Positions 7,273-13,014 of a stretch of DNA of 13,014 nucleotides are shown here, piece after piece. A model generated the notes under the pieces. The model did not search any database. It saw only the letters and a list, made by a program, of their open reading frames with translations, and had not been told where the DNA came from. The position numbers and the translations under genes were made by a program. Source of the stretch: Lachnospiraceae bacterium UBA3643 (GTDB lineage: Bacteria > Bacillota > Clostridia > Lachnospirales > Lachnospiraceae); the NCBI GenBank assembly GCA_002373855.1, contig DFKO01000151.1, forward strand, positions 1 through 13,014, written 5' to 3'. Every line of letters starts with the position of its first letter. Positions within the stretch are counted from its first letter, which is position 1.

Positions 7273-8397
7273 TTACTGCAGCAGCTGAAGAACCTGCTGG
7301 GGTCTCTCGTTGGCCTGTGCCAGCATTGAGATACCTGCCTGTTCAAGTACCTGCTGGGTTGTGTATTCTACCATCTCCTCAGCCATATCTACATCCATGA
7401 TCCGTGAGTATGATGATGTCATGTTTTCCTCGCTGACTGCGAGATTTGATGTATTATGCTCCATACGGTTTTCGTATGCACCGAGTCTTGAACGCTCGCT
7501 GCTTATATAACTGAGAGCATATTTAATCTGCTCGATACCTGCCTGGGCTCCCTCCGCCGTAGTCACATCCAGATCCTGGATATGCATATTTTTAAGGGAT
7601 ACCTCAGGGATCCTGACTGCCAGCTCCTGATGCTCGTTGGCTCCCATCTGGATCTTCATGGCTCCGATTCCCGTAATGTCGAGTTCCAGATTGCCTGTCG
7701 GGAGATTAGCATATTCCACATCAAGTTTCATCTCAAAATTGCCGTTGCCCGTGATGGTGAGCTGTTCTCCGTCATATGTAGCCGCAAGACCTGCGGGCCA
7801 CTTGGGATCTGTTCCGGCCAGGCCTGTCACATCCACTGTATAAACAGTATTTCCGTGGGCATCCGTAGATGTGGATACCAGAGATGCCAGGTTGTTTATA
7901 TTATATTTTCCTGTGATCACTTCATCCGAGTAAGTAGCGACCTTTACGTTAGGATCGTCTGTATATCCCCTTAAATCAAAAGTACCGTCAAGCAGAGGCT
8001 GGCCGTTAAATTCCGTATCCTGGGCAATACGCGTTATCTCCTGTTTAAGCTGCTGTACTTCCTCATCGATGATCTTTCTGTCTTCATCAGTCTTTGTATC
8101 ATTGGCAGCCTGATTTGCCAGCTCATTGAGTCGCTGGATGATTGCCGATATCTCGCTCATGGCTCCGTCCGCAGACTCAACTACAGATATACCGTCATTT
8201 GTATTGTCCGTTGCCTGATTCAGCCCCCTGATCTGGGAGTCCATTCTGTGGGCAATGGCAAGACCTGCCGGGTTGTCCTTTGCATGATTTATTTTTAATC
8301 CTGATGATAAACGCTCGATCGAGTTGCTGAGCTTTGAATTTGTTCTGTTTAAACTGCTGTTGGCCAGAATAGCCGACTGGTTGTAATTAATTCTCAT
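7273..8397 (-). CDS. hag: Flagellin (filament protein)
   Basis: The 374-residue filament subunit is exported through the flagellar type III system, so it has no signal peptide. The N-terminal D0/D1 region is typical (MRINYNQSAILANSS..., LSSGLKINHAKDNPAGLAIA at 30-49, NELANQAANDT at 91-101). The C-terminal D1/D0 region includes LGAYENRMEHN and the ending MLAQANERPQQVLQLLQ. The middle (about 140-270) is the variable, surface-exposed part and matches no fold I recognise. In the segment that TLR5 contacts in other flagellins, R89, L93 and E120 appear kept. N91 stands where the Salmonella QRVREL motif has its second Arg. A GAGGG lies 8 bases before the ATG. Transcription likely starts at the sigma-28 site upstream. 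The symbol hag is used by analogy with Bacillus; fliC or flaA would serve equally. Confidence 0.96.
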   Translation of the reverse strand: MRINYNQSAILANSSLNRTNSKLSNSIERLSSGLKINHAKDNPAGLAIAHRMDSQIRGLNQATDNTNDGISVVESADGAMSEISAIIQRLNELANQAANDTKTDEDRKIIDEEVQQLKQEITRIAQDTEFNGQPLLDGTFDLRGYTDDPNVKVATYSDEVITGKYNINNLASLVSTSTDAHGNTVYTVDVTGLAGTDPKWPAGLAATYDGEQLTITGNGNFEMKLDVEYANLPTGNLELDITGIGAMKIQMGANEHQELAVRIPEVSLKNMHIQDLDVTTAEGAQAGIEQIKYALSYISSERSRLGAYENRMEHNTSNLAVSEENMTSSYSRIMDVDMAEEMVEYTTQQVLEQAGISMLAQANERPQQVLQLLQ

Positions 8398-8512
8398 ATG
8401 CCGTCCCTCTCATTTCTGTATTTCTATTATGTCCCGGTTCGCAGAAAAATCCTTTTTTCTCTCTTTTCGGGCTTTTATATGACGGCATCCGTGCCTTTAT
8501 ATTACATGCTGA
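8398..8512 (-). promoter_or_regulatory. Flagellin mRNA leader with GGA-loop hairpins
   Basis: The predicted ~115-nt leader holds a hairpin AGAAAAA-AGGA-TTTTTCT (8443-8460; 7-bp stem, GGA in the loop). A short hairpin GGCA-CGGA-TGCC also presents GGA in its loop (8484-8495; 4-bp stem, which competes with ACGG-ATG-CCGT). A third GGA lies in the ribosome binding site (GAGGGAC). GGA in a hairpin loop plus GGA at the Shine-Dalgarno is the pattern bound by CsrA in the B. subtilis hag leader. Control here by CsrA is an inference. Confidence 0.4.
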
Positions 8513-8517
8513 TATAT

Positions 8518-8545
8518 TTATCGGCAAAATGAGAGGGAATCATTA
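8518..8545 (-). promoter_or_regulatory. Sigma-28 (SigD/FliA)-type flagellin promoter
   Basis: On the minus strand TAATGATT (8538-8545) resembles the sigma-28 -35 element TAAAGTTT in six of eight positions. After 12 bases comes GCCGATAA (8518-8525), an exact match to the sigma-28 -10 consensus. The start would be near 8511. This is the expected class of promoter for a late flagellar gene. Confidence 0.8.
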
Positions 8546-8574
8546 ATTTTTTTATAAATTTTCAGGCCGGGTCC

Positions 8575-9405
8575 TTAAATTTCTCCTTCAAATGTAGTCA
8601 CCGCAGGGCCTGTCATGTATATAAGGTTATTTTCTCGGTCCCACTTTACGATGATCTCGCCGCCAAGGACCTTTACCGTGACCTCCTCATCCGTCAGTCC
8701 GTTTAGTATACATGCAACAGTGGTGGCGCAGCATCCCGTACCGCAGGCAAGAGTCTCTCCCGTACCCCGTTCCCAGACACGCATTTTCACGTGGCTTTTA
8801 TCAACCACCTGTACAAACTCTGTATTGGTCCTGTTTGGAAAGAGCTCATGATTTTCAAAAACCGGTCCGACCGACTCTATATCAAGGTTATCGGTATCAT
8901 CAATAAATACGACCGCATGGGGATTGCCCATCGACACGCATGTCATCAGATATTCTGTGCCGTTTACAGTTATGGGTTCTCCGATGACCGTATCTTTATC
9001 TATCCTGACGGGTATCTCACTGCCCTTAAGCACCGGCGCCCCCATATTTACCTTTACACTCTCTATCCTGCCGTCCTGGCCCGGATAAAGCGTCAGATAT
9101 TTTATCCTGCCAAAACTCTCTACGGTGATCTCTTTTTTATCGGTAAGACCGTGATCGTAAACATACTTGCCTACGCATCTGATGCCGTTTCCGCACATCT
9201 CCGACCTTGAGCCGTCGGCATTGTACATCTCCATCTCAAAATCGGCAATCTCTGACGGATTGATAAATATGGCACCGTCGGAGCCCACTCCGAAATGACG
9301 GTCGGATATCCATTTTACAAATGTGACCTTGTCTTCAACATGCTCGGTGAAACCGTTTATATAAACATAATCGTTTCCCGCGCCTTGCATTTTTGTAAAT
9401 TTCAT
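8575..9405 (-). CDS. dapF: Diaminopimelate epimerase
   Basis: DapF interconverts LL- and meso-diaminopimelate without a cofactor, the last step before lysine and the source of meso-DAP for peptidoglycan. The 276 residues match the family length. Both catalytic cysteines are present: C71 in NADGSRSEMCGNGIRC and C221 in ETLACGTG. The N-terminal MKFTKMQGAGNDYV is standard. The gene starts 10 bases after dapL, whose product makes its substrate, so the two act in sequence and are probably on one mRNA. No strong intrinsic terminator follows it. A weak hairpin near the stop lacks a T-tract on this strand, so some transcription could run into the flagellin gene. Confidence 0.96.
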   Translation of the reverse strand: MKFTKMQGAGNDYVYINGFTEHVEDKVTFVKWISDRHFGVGSDGAIFINPSEIADFEMEMYNADGSRSEMCGNGIRCVGKYVYDHGLTDKKEITVESFGRIKYLTLYPGQDGRIESVKVNMGAPVLKGSEIPVRIDKDTVIGEPITVNGTEYLMTCVSMGNPHAVVFIDDTDNLDIESVGPVFENHELFPNRTNTEFVQVVDKSHVKMRVWERGTGETLACGTGCCATTVACILNGLTDEEVTVKVLGGEIIVKWDRENNLIYMTGPAVTTFEGEI

Positions 9406-9415
9406 AATATCTCTC

Positions 9416-10630
9416 TTATAATCTCTTTATCCTGTCTACTGCCTCTACGGTATTTTCATAATTACCGAATGCCGTCAGTCTGAAGTAACCCTCTCCGCTC
9501 GGTCCGAATCCCGATCCCGGTGTACCGACGACATTTGCCTTCTCAAGGAGATAATCAAAAAATTCCCAGCTGGTCATATTGTCGGGAGTCTTTAACCAGA
9601 TATACGGAGCGTTTACTCCGCCTGAGACAGTATATCCCGCCTCCTTTAATCCGTTTAAAATATATGATGCATTTTTCATGTAATATGCCACGAGCTCTTT
9701 TATCTCTTTCTTTCCTTTTTCGGAATATACGGCCTCGCCTGCTCTCTGGACGATATACGGAGCTCCGTTATATTTTGTACTGTGACGCCTTGCCCATAAA
9801 CTGTTAAGACTCACATCCCCGCACTTTAAATCTTTTGGTACGACGGTATATCCCAGTCTCACTCCTGTAAAGCCTGCATTTTTTGAAAATGAATGCAATT
9901 CAATGGCACATGTCCTTGCACCCTCACATTCATATACGGAGTGGGGCACATCCCCCTCAGAAATATATGCCTCATAAGCCGCATCATAAATAATGAGCGC
10001 CTTGTTTTTATTTGCATAATCAACCCATCTTTGAAGTTCATCCTTTGTGATGGCAGAACCTGTCGGGTTATTGGGAAAGCACAGATATATGACATCCGGC
10101 GTCTCCTTTGGAAGTTCCGGTGCATAATTATTTTCGGCCGTGCACGGCATATAGATCACATTTGACCATGTGCCCTTTGACTCATCATAATCGCCGCATC
10201 TGCCGGCCATCACATTTGAATCAACATAAACCGGATAAACAGGATCGCACACAGCAATCCTTGTATCTGCAGCAAATATCTCCTGAATATTACCCGAGTC
10301 GCATTTGGCTCCGTCAGATACAAATATCTCATCAGGGTAAATCTCGCATCCCCTCATCTTATAATCATTCTCTGCTATGGCATTCCTCAAAAATTCATAT
10401 CCAAGGTCAGGTGCATATCCTCTAAATGTCTTTGCATCAGCCATCTCATCTACTGCTATATGAAGCGATGATATGACAGATTCAGACAATGGCTGAGTCA
10501 CGTCGCCTATTCCCAGACGTATTATTTTTTTGTCCGGGTTAGCCGCCGTAAATGCATTTACCTTTTTAGCTATGGTCGAAAAAAGATAGCTTCCGGGAAG
10601 CTTTAAATAATTATCATTTACCTTAAACAT
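9416..10630 (-). CDS. dapL: LL-diaminopimelate aminotransferase
   Basis: This PLP enzyme converts tetrahydrodipicolinate directly to LL-diaminopimelate using glutamate, bypassing the acylated intermediates. With the ATG at 10630 the protein has 404 residues, near the family's ~410, and begins [17 protein letters not shown] as homologues do. K250 in [11 protein letters not shown] is the PLP-binding lysine. GIGDVTQPL (40-48), FPNNPTG (185-191) and the YDAAYEAY stretch (215-222) are class I/II aminotransferase motifs. The frame is open four codons further (GTG, ATG), but those starts crowd the AAGGAG; the chosen ATG lies 11 bases from it. The gene follows the ANTAR gene by 53 bases with no terminator, so it may share the glnA transcript. 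Its use of glutamate fits that nitrogen context. Confidence 0.95.
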   Translation of the reverse strand: MFKVNDNYLKLPGSYLFSTIAKKVNAFTAANPDKKIIRLGIGDVTQPLSESVISSLHIAVDEMADAKTFRGYAPDLGYEFLRNAIAENDYKMRGCEIYPDEIFVSDGAKCDSGNIQEIFAADTRIAVCDPVYPVYVDSNVMAGRCGDYDESKGTWSNVIYMPCTAENNYAPELPKETPDVIYLCFPNNPTGSAITKDELQRWVDYANKNKALIIYDAAYEAYISEGDVPHSVYECEGARTCAIELHSFSKNAGFTGVRLGYTVVPKDLKCGDVSLNSLWARRHSTKYNGAPYIVQRAGEAVYSEKGKKEIKELVAYYMKNASYILNGLKEAGYTVSGGVNAPYIWLKTPDNMTSWEFFDYLLEKANVVGTPGSGFGPSGEGYFRLTAFGNYENTVEAVDRIKRL

Positions 10631-10683
10631 GATCTTCATCACTCCTTAAGATTTTTTAGCTGTGCCAAACAGAGAACGCACTT

Positions 10684-11235
10684 TTATTCATCATTATTCA
10701 TCATCAGCAGGACCATCTCGGCAGTCTCTACCATGTTGGTACCCGAATCCATGCTGCATTTTTGAATATACCTGTATGCCTCAGGCTCGGTCATGTCATT
10801 CCTCTCCATCAGGATAAACTTTGCTCTGTCTATTATGGCTTTATCATCACCACTCCTTTTGGAAAGGGTCTCCTTTTGCTTATTAAGAATTCGCTCATGC
10901 TGATGTATCAGCATGTTTACGGTATCAACCAGATCCGAAGGTTTGAAAGGCATTGTCATGTTCACGACATTATCAAGTTCATTGGCCATTGATATATCGT
11001 GGGTCAGGAGAATAATATCCACCATCTTCGGAAGGTATCCGGCAAGCTCCATGTATCCCATATCCTTTAGCTTTACGGAGCATATTACGATACCTTCTTT
11101 TGCGTTTTGCGCTTCATACAAAACCTCGGATGCCAGTGTACACGTGAGCGAAACCTTCACGCCTTTTCGCCAGAGCATATCACCGATTTTTCTTGCATCC
11201 TCAAGTTTGGGCATTGCAACTATTATGCAGCCCAT
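10684..11235 (-). CDS. ANTAR-domain RNA-binding antiterminator with degenerate receiver domain
   Basis: The 183-residue protein has an N-terminal receiver-like fold (about 1-112), a helical linker (112-128) and a C-terminal ANTAR domain (about 131-178: DRAKFILMERNDMTEPEAYR, followed by NMVETAEMVLLMM). ANTAR domains bind paired RNA hairpins and stop terminators from forming, mainly in nitrogen genes (NasT, NasR, AmiR, EutV). In the receiver, the usual phosphorylated Asp after strand 3 is missing: the segment reads GIVICSVKLKDMG, with Ser53 near that place. The acidic pair after strand 1 is also absent, while K98 (PFKPSD) is kept. Activation by phosphorylation therefore looks unlikely. The gene lies 15 bases after glnA, like nitR in some clostridia. 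The natural target is the leader terminator upstream of glnA. Confidence 0.88.
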   Translation of the reverse strand: MGCIIVAMPKLEDARKIGDMLWRKGVKVSLTCTLASEVLYEAQNAKEGIVICSVKLKDMGYMELAGYLPKMVDIILLTHDISMANELDNVVNMTMPFKPSDLVDTVNMLIHQHERILNKQKETLSKRSGDDKAIIDRAKFILMERNDMTEPEAYRYIQKCSMDSGTNMVETAEMVLLMMNNDE

Positions 11236-11250
11236 CGTAATTTTGCCTTT

Positions 11251-12564
11251 CTACATTTGTATGAGATAACGGTCGATTTCCCACTTGGAAACCTGCTTCA
11301 TGTATTCATTCCACTCATCGGTCTTTGCCTTCATATAAATCTTTGAATACTTGTCGCCGATGACTTCTGTTATGAATTTATCGTCCTTCATAAATTTAAC
11401 GGCTTCTTTAAGATTCTCAGGGAGAAGCTTTCCTACTGCCTTTGTACCCGCACCTGTCACAACACGGTCAGCCGGTTCGATATGATTCTTTATACCATCG
11501 ATACCCGCAGCCATACATACGGCGATTGCCAGATAAGGATTGGCTGATGCATCGGGTATACGGACCTCTATCTTGATCTCTCCGTCATAGCACTTATGAG
11601 CCCTGATCATGGAACCGTTTGAACCTGTACTCCAGTTGGCAAATCTCGGAGCTTCAAATCCAGACAGGATACGCTTGTATGAATTAACGATAGGATTTGT
11701 CACAGCGCATATACCCCTCGCATGTTTTAATATACCGCCGATAAAATATCTGCCCTCGTCACTTAAAAAATCCTTAGAATTCTTCTCCTTTGATCTGAAT
11801 ACATTTTTGCCGTCCTTGCCGTAGAGGGTAAAGTGAAGATGCATGCCTGAACCTGCCTCATCTGTCATGGGCTTTGGCATAAATGTAGCGTACATTCCGA
11901 ATCTCTTCGCAATGGATCTGACCGCAAATCTGAATGTTGTAACACTGTCCGCTATCTGGAGAGCTGTACCCTCTTTAAATGAAATCTCATGCTGGGCAGG
12001 AGACTTTTCATGATGGGAAGACTCTATCTCAAAGCCCATCTCCTCAAGGGCAAGTACCATATCTCTCCTGGCATTTTCGCCTTTGTCGAGAGGACCTACA
12101 TCCATCAGGCCTGCCTGCTCATGGGTAATAGTTGTGGGGATATCATTCTCATCAGTATGAAACAAAAAGAATTCACACTCAGGGTCTACAAAAAATTCAT
12201 ATCCTTCCCTGTCAGCCATCTCCACTACATTTTCAAGTACCGTCCTTGGTGAAAGCTCATATTTTGTGCCATCTTCATATCTGATGTCACACAAAAATTT
12301 ACCGACCTTGCCCTGCTGAGGTCTCCATGGCAATATTACAAATGAGTCCAGGTCAGGCCACAGATAAAGCTCCTCACCGTCTATATCCATATCTCCAAAA
12401 AGTTTTCTGCCGTCGAGAGTAAACCTGTTTTCAAGTACTCTCTCCATCTGCCCGGGTGTAACGGCGATATTTTTCAGTGTGCCATACATGTCCGTAAACT
12501 GAAGTCTGATAAATTCCACATTTTCTTTTTCTATCAGCTGCTTAATGTCTTCTTTTGTTTTCAT
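11251..12564 (-). CDS. glnA: Glutamine synthetase, type I
   Basis: GlnA makes glutamine from glutamate, ammonia and ATP in the cytoplasm as a dodecamer. The 437 residues fit the shorter GSI-alpha type (B. subtilis 444), which is not controlled by adenylylation. Metal and substrate motifs are present: DPECEFFLF (E129, E131), HHEKSPAQHEI (E186, E193), GSGMHLHF (H242, H244), and NSYKRILSGFEAPRFANWS with E304 in the flap. An unusual point is the segment DGRKLFGDMDIDGEELYLWPD (51-71), given in two parts here as DGRKLFGDMD and IDGEELYLWPD. Most relatives have DGSSIEGF...ESDMYL there, and the Arg implicated in glutamine feedback in B. subtilis aligns with D60. AAGGAG lies 7 bases before the ATG. A promoter and a leader terminator precede it. 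Confidence 0.95.
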   Translation of the reverse strand: MKTKEDIKQLIEKENVEFIRLQFTDMYGTLKNIAVTPGQMERVLENRFTLDGRKLFGDMDIDGEELYLWPDLDSFVILPWRPQQGKVGKFLCDIRYEDGTKYELSPRTVLENVVEMADREGYEFFVDPECEFFLFHTDENDIPTTITHEQAGLMDVGPLDKGENARRDMVLALEEMGFEIESSHHEKSPAQHEISFKEGTALQIADSVTTFRFAVRSIAKRFGMYATFMPKPMTDEAGSGMHLHFTLYGKDGKNVFRSKEKNSKDFLSDEGRYFIGGILKHARGICAVTNPIVNSYKRILSGFEAPRFANWSTGSNGSMIRAHKCYDGEIKIEVRIPDASANPYLAIAVCMAAGIDGIKNHIEPADRVVTGAGTKAVGKLLPENLKEAVKFMKDDKFITEVIGDKYSKIYMKAKTDEWNEYMKQVSKWEIDRYLIQM

Positions 12565-12742
12565 GATATGTCTCCTTCTGATAGCGGTTCACCATCCTTT
12601 CCATTGTACAGAATTGATATAAAGTATGGAAGATATCAAACCATCTTCCGAAAATAAAAAATGCCAAATATCCTTTTCCGGAATATTTGACATCATTGTC
12701 CTGTCTTTATTTACTTATCACTTTCATCGGTTTTATCCCGAT
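12565..12742 (-). promoter_or_regulatory. glnA leader with hairpins and attenuator
   Basis: The predicted leader starts near 12742. It contains, in order, a first hairpin (CATCGG/CCGATG, 12725-12743, 7-nt loop) and a small hairpin GAC-AATGAT-GTC (12689-12700). The six-base loop of the latter has A at position 1 and G at position 4, as in ANTAR targets. An intrinsic terminator (12651-12692) follows and shares its first bases with that small hairpin. Last come a further hairpin GGAAGAT/ATCTTCC (12628-12649, 8-nt loop) and the ribosome binding site. The overlap of the hexaloop stem and the terminator stem is the arrangement expected for antitermination. The first hairpin does not show the canonical A/G hexaloop, so the full two-hairpin motif is not proven. 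Confidence 0.55.
12651..12692 (-). terminator. Intrinsic terminator inside the glnA leader
   Basis: On the minus strand TGTCAAATATTC (12681-12692) pairs with GGATATTTGGCA (12662-12673) to form a 12-bp stem with two G-U pairs and a 7-nt loop. It is followed by TTTTTTATTTT. It lies about 50 nt downstream of the predicted start of transcription and about 87 nt before the glnA start codon. It may also end mazG read-through. Confidence 0.75.
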
Positions 12743-12748
12743 GAGTGA

Positions 12749-12777
12749 ATTATAGTATAGCCAAAAACAAATATCAA
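12749..12777 (-). promoter_or_regulatory. Strong sigma-A promoter of glnA
   Basis: TTGATA (12772-12777) and a perfect TATAAT (12749-12754) are separated by exactly 17 bases. The -35 box directly adjoins the stop codon of the MazG gene. The predicted start is A at 12742. This places the terminator inside the transcript rather than ahead of the promoter. Confidence 0.8.
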
Positions 12778-13014
12778 TTATTTTTTCTTTAATTTATCTT
12801 CCTTTCGTTTTCTGGCTACCTCTATGAGTTCTATAGATTCATCAAAAGCCCTTGGCAGATACTCTGTCACATCGGTCTTGCCTTCTTTTTCCTTTGCCTT
12901 GATATCCTCCCAGTTTTTAAGGACTTCGCCGCTACCTGAAACTACCGTATCGCCAAACACATGGGGATGACGGCGTATCATCTTTTCCGTAATGCCCTTA
13001 ATCACATCATCGAT
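12778..13014 (-). CDS. mazG: 3' end of a MazG-family nucleoside triphosphate pyrophosphohydrolase gene
   Basis: The last 78 residues are visible and the 5' part lies beyond the right edge. The stretch IDDVIKGITEKMIRRHPHVFGD followed by VVSGSGEVLKNWEDIK is the diagnostic C-terminal-domain signature of MazG, which hydrolyses (d)NTPs to monophosphates and removes aberrant nucleotides. After that motif the usual ending (LPALxxAYKLQEKAARVGFDW) is replaced by TDVTEYLPRAFDESIELIEV and a Lys-rich tail, so this is a short variant. The visible frame enters from the right edge without a start. The stop codon abuts the glnA promoter. Confidence 0.9.
   Translation of the reverse strand: MDDVIKGITEKMIRRHPHVFGDTVVSGSGEVLKNWEDIKAKEKEGKTDVTEYLPRAFDESIELIEVARKRKEDKLKKK

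Noticed and set aside
7582..7974. Plus-strand open frame of 130 codons inside the flagellin gene
   Set aside because: It lies antisense to a certain gene, has no ribosome binding site or family similarity, and its composition is that of a mirror frame.
8545..8580. Hairpin around the dapF stop codon (AAATTTAAGG / CCTGAAAATTT) as a terminator
   Set aside because: The stem is imperfect and A/T-rich, and on the minus strand it is followed by an A-rich stretch rather than T.
8791..9210. Plus-strand open frame of 139 codons inside dapF
   Set aside because: Antisense to a complete, motif-bearing dapF and not recognisable as any protein.
10631..10683. Weak hairpin (GTGC / GCAC) between the ANTAR gene and dapL as a terminator
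   Set aside because: The stem is only 4 bp with a long loop and no T-tract follows on the transcribed strand.
12600..12630. Second glnA promoter downstream of the leader terminator (TACAAT at about 12604)
   Set aside because: The -10 box is acceptable, but the hexamer 17 bases upstream (TTCCAT) is a poor -35, and there is no proper extended -10.
12565..12777. GlnR/TnrA operator (TGTNA-N7-TNACA) upstream of glnA
   Set aside because: TGTCA occurs at 12688-12692 on the minus strand, but the required TNACA half-site is not at the right spacing, and the TGTCA is part of the terminator stem.

Overview
The window looks like chromosomal DNA of a flagellated, Gram-positive anaerobe of the class Clostridia, most likely Lachnospiraceae (Roseburia / Butyrivibrio / Lachnospira-like). 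The evidence is an LL-diaminopimelate aminotransferase, a Lachnospiraceae-type flagellin ending in a QQVLQLLQ motif, a type I glutamine synthetase paired with an ANTAR regulator, and an FtsEX / coiled-coil M23 hydrolase cluster. This placement is an inference from protein sequence alone. Every supportable gene lies on the minus strand, so transcription runs from right to left. No mobile element, CRISPR array, tRNA or rRNA was seen.

In transcription order, the right edge (13014-12778) is the 3' end of a MazG-type nucleotide pyrophosphohydrolase gene. Right after its stop codon is a near-consensus housekeeping promoter, then a ~180-nt leader holding hairpins and an intrinsic terminator, then glnA. 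Downstream come a gene for an ANTAR-domain antiterminator with a degenerate receiver domain, then dapL and dapF of the aminotransferase branch of diaminopimelate/lysine synthesis. The leader terminator plus the ANTAR protein suggests glnA is controlled by regulated transcription attenuation.

The middle block (8545-6073) is a flagellar filament operon. A sigma-28-type promoter and a ~115-nt leader with two GGA-loop hairpins precede the flagellin gene, the FliS chaperone gene, and a divergent WecG/TagA-like glycosyltransferase gene that overlaps fliS by 4 bp. The block ends in a clear intrinsic terminator.

The left block (5980-116) follows an AT-rich, palindrome-rich regulatory region. It is a tight five-gene operon: a CdaR/PucR-type regulator, FtsE, FtsX, a secreted coiled-coil M23 peptidoglycan hydrolase, and a membrane-anchored S41 C-terminal processing protease. 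It ends in an intrinsic terminator. FtsE carries an unusual ~125-residue acidic, repeat-bearing N-terminal extension. The set reads as a cell-separation / wall-hydrolysis module. A further gene begins at the left edge.

The items most worth a second look are the glnA leader attenuator with its pseudo-receiver ANTAR partner, the altered substrate-loop segment of GlnA, the FtsE extension, the fliS-coupled glycosyltransferase-like protein, and the flagellin leader.
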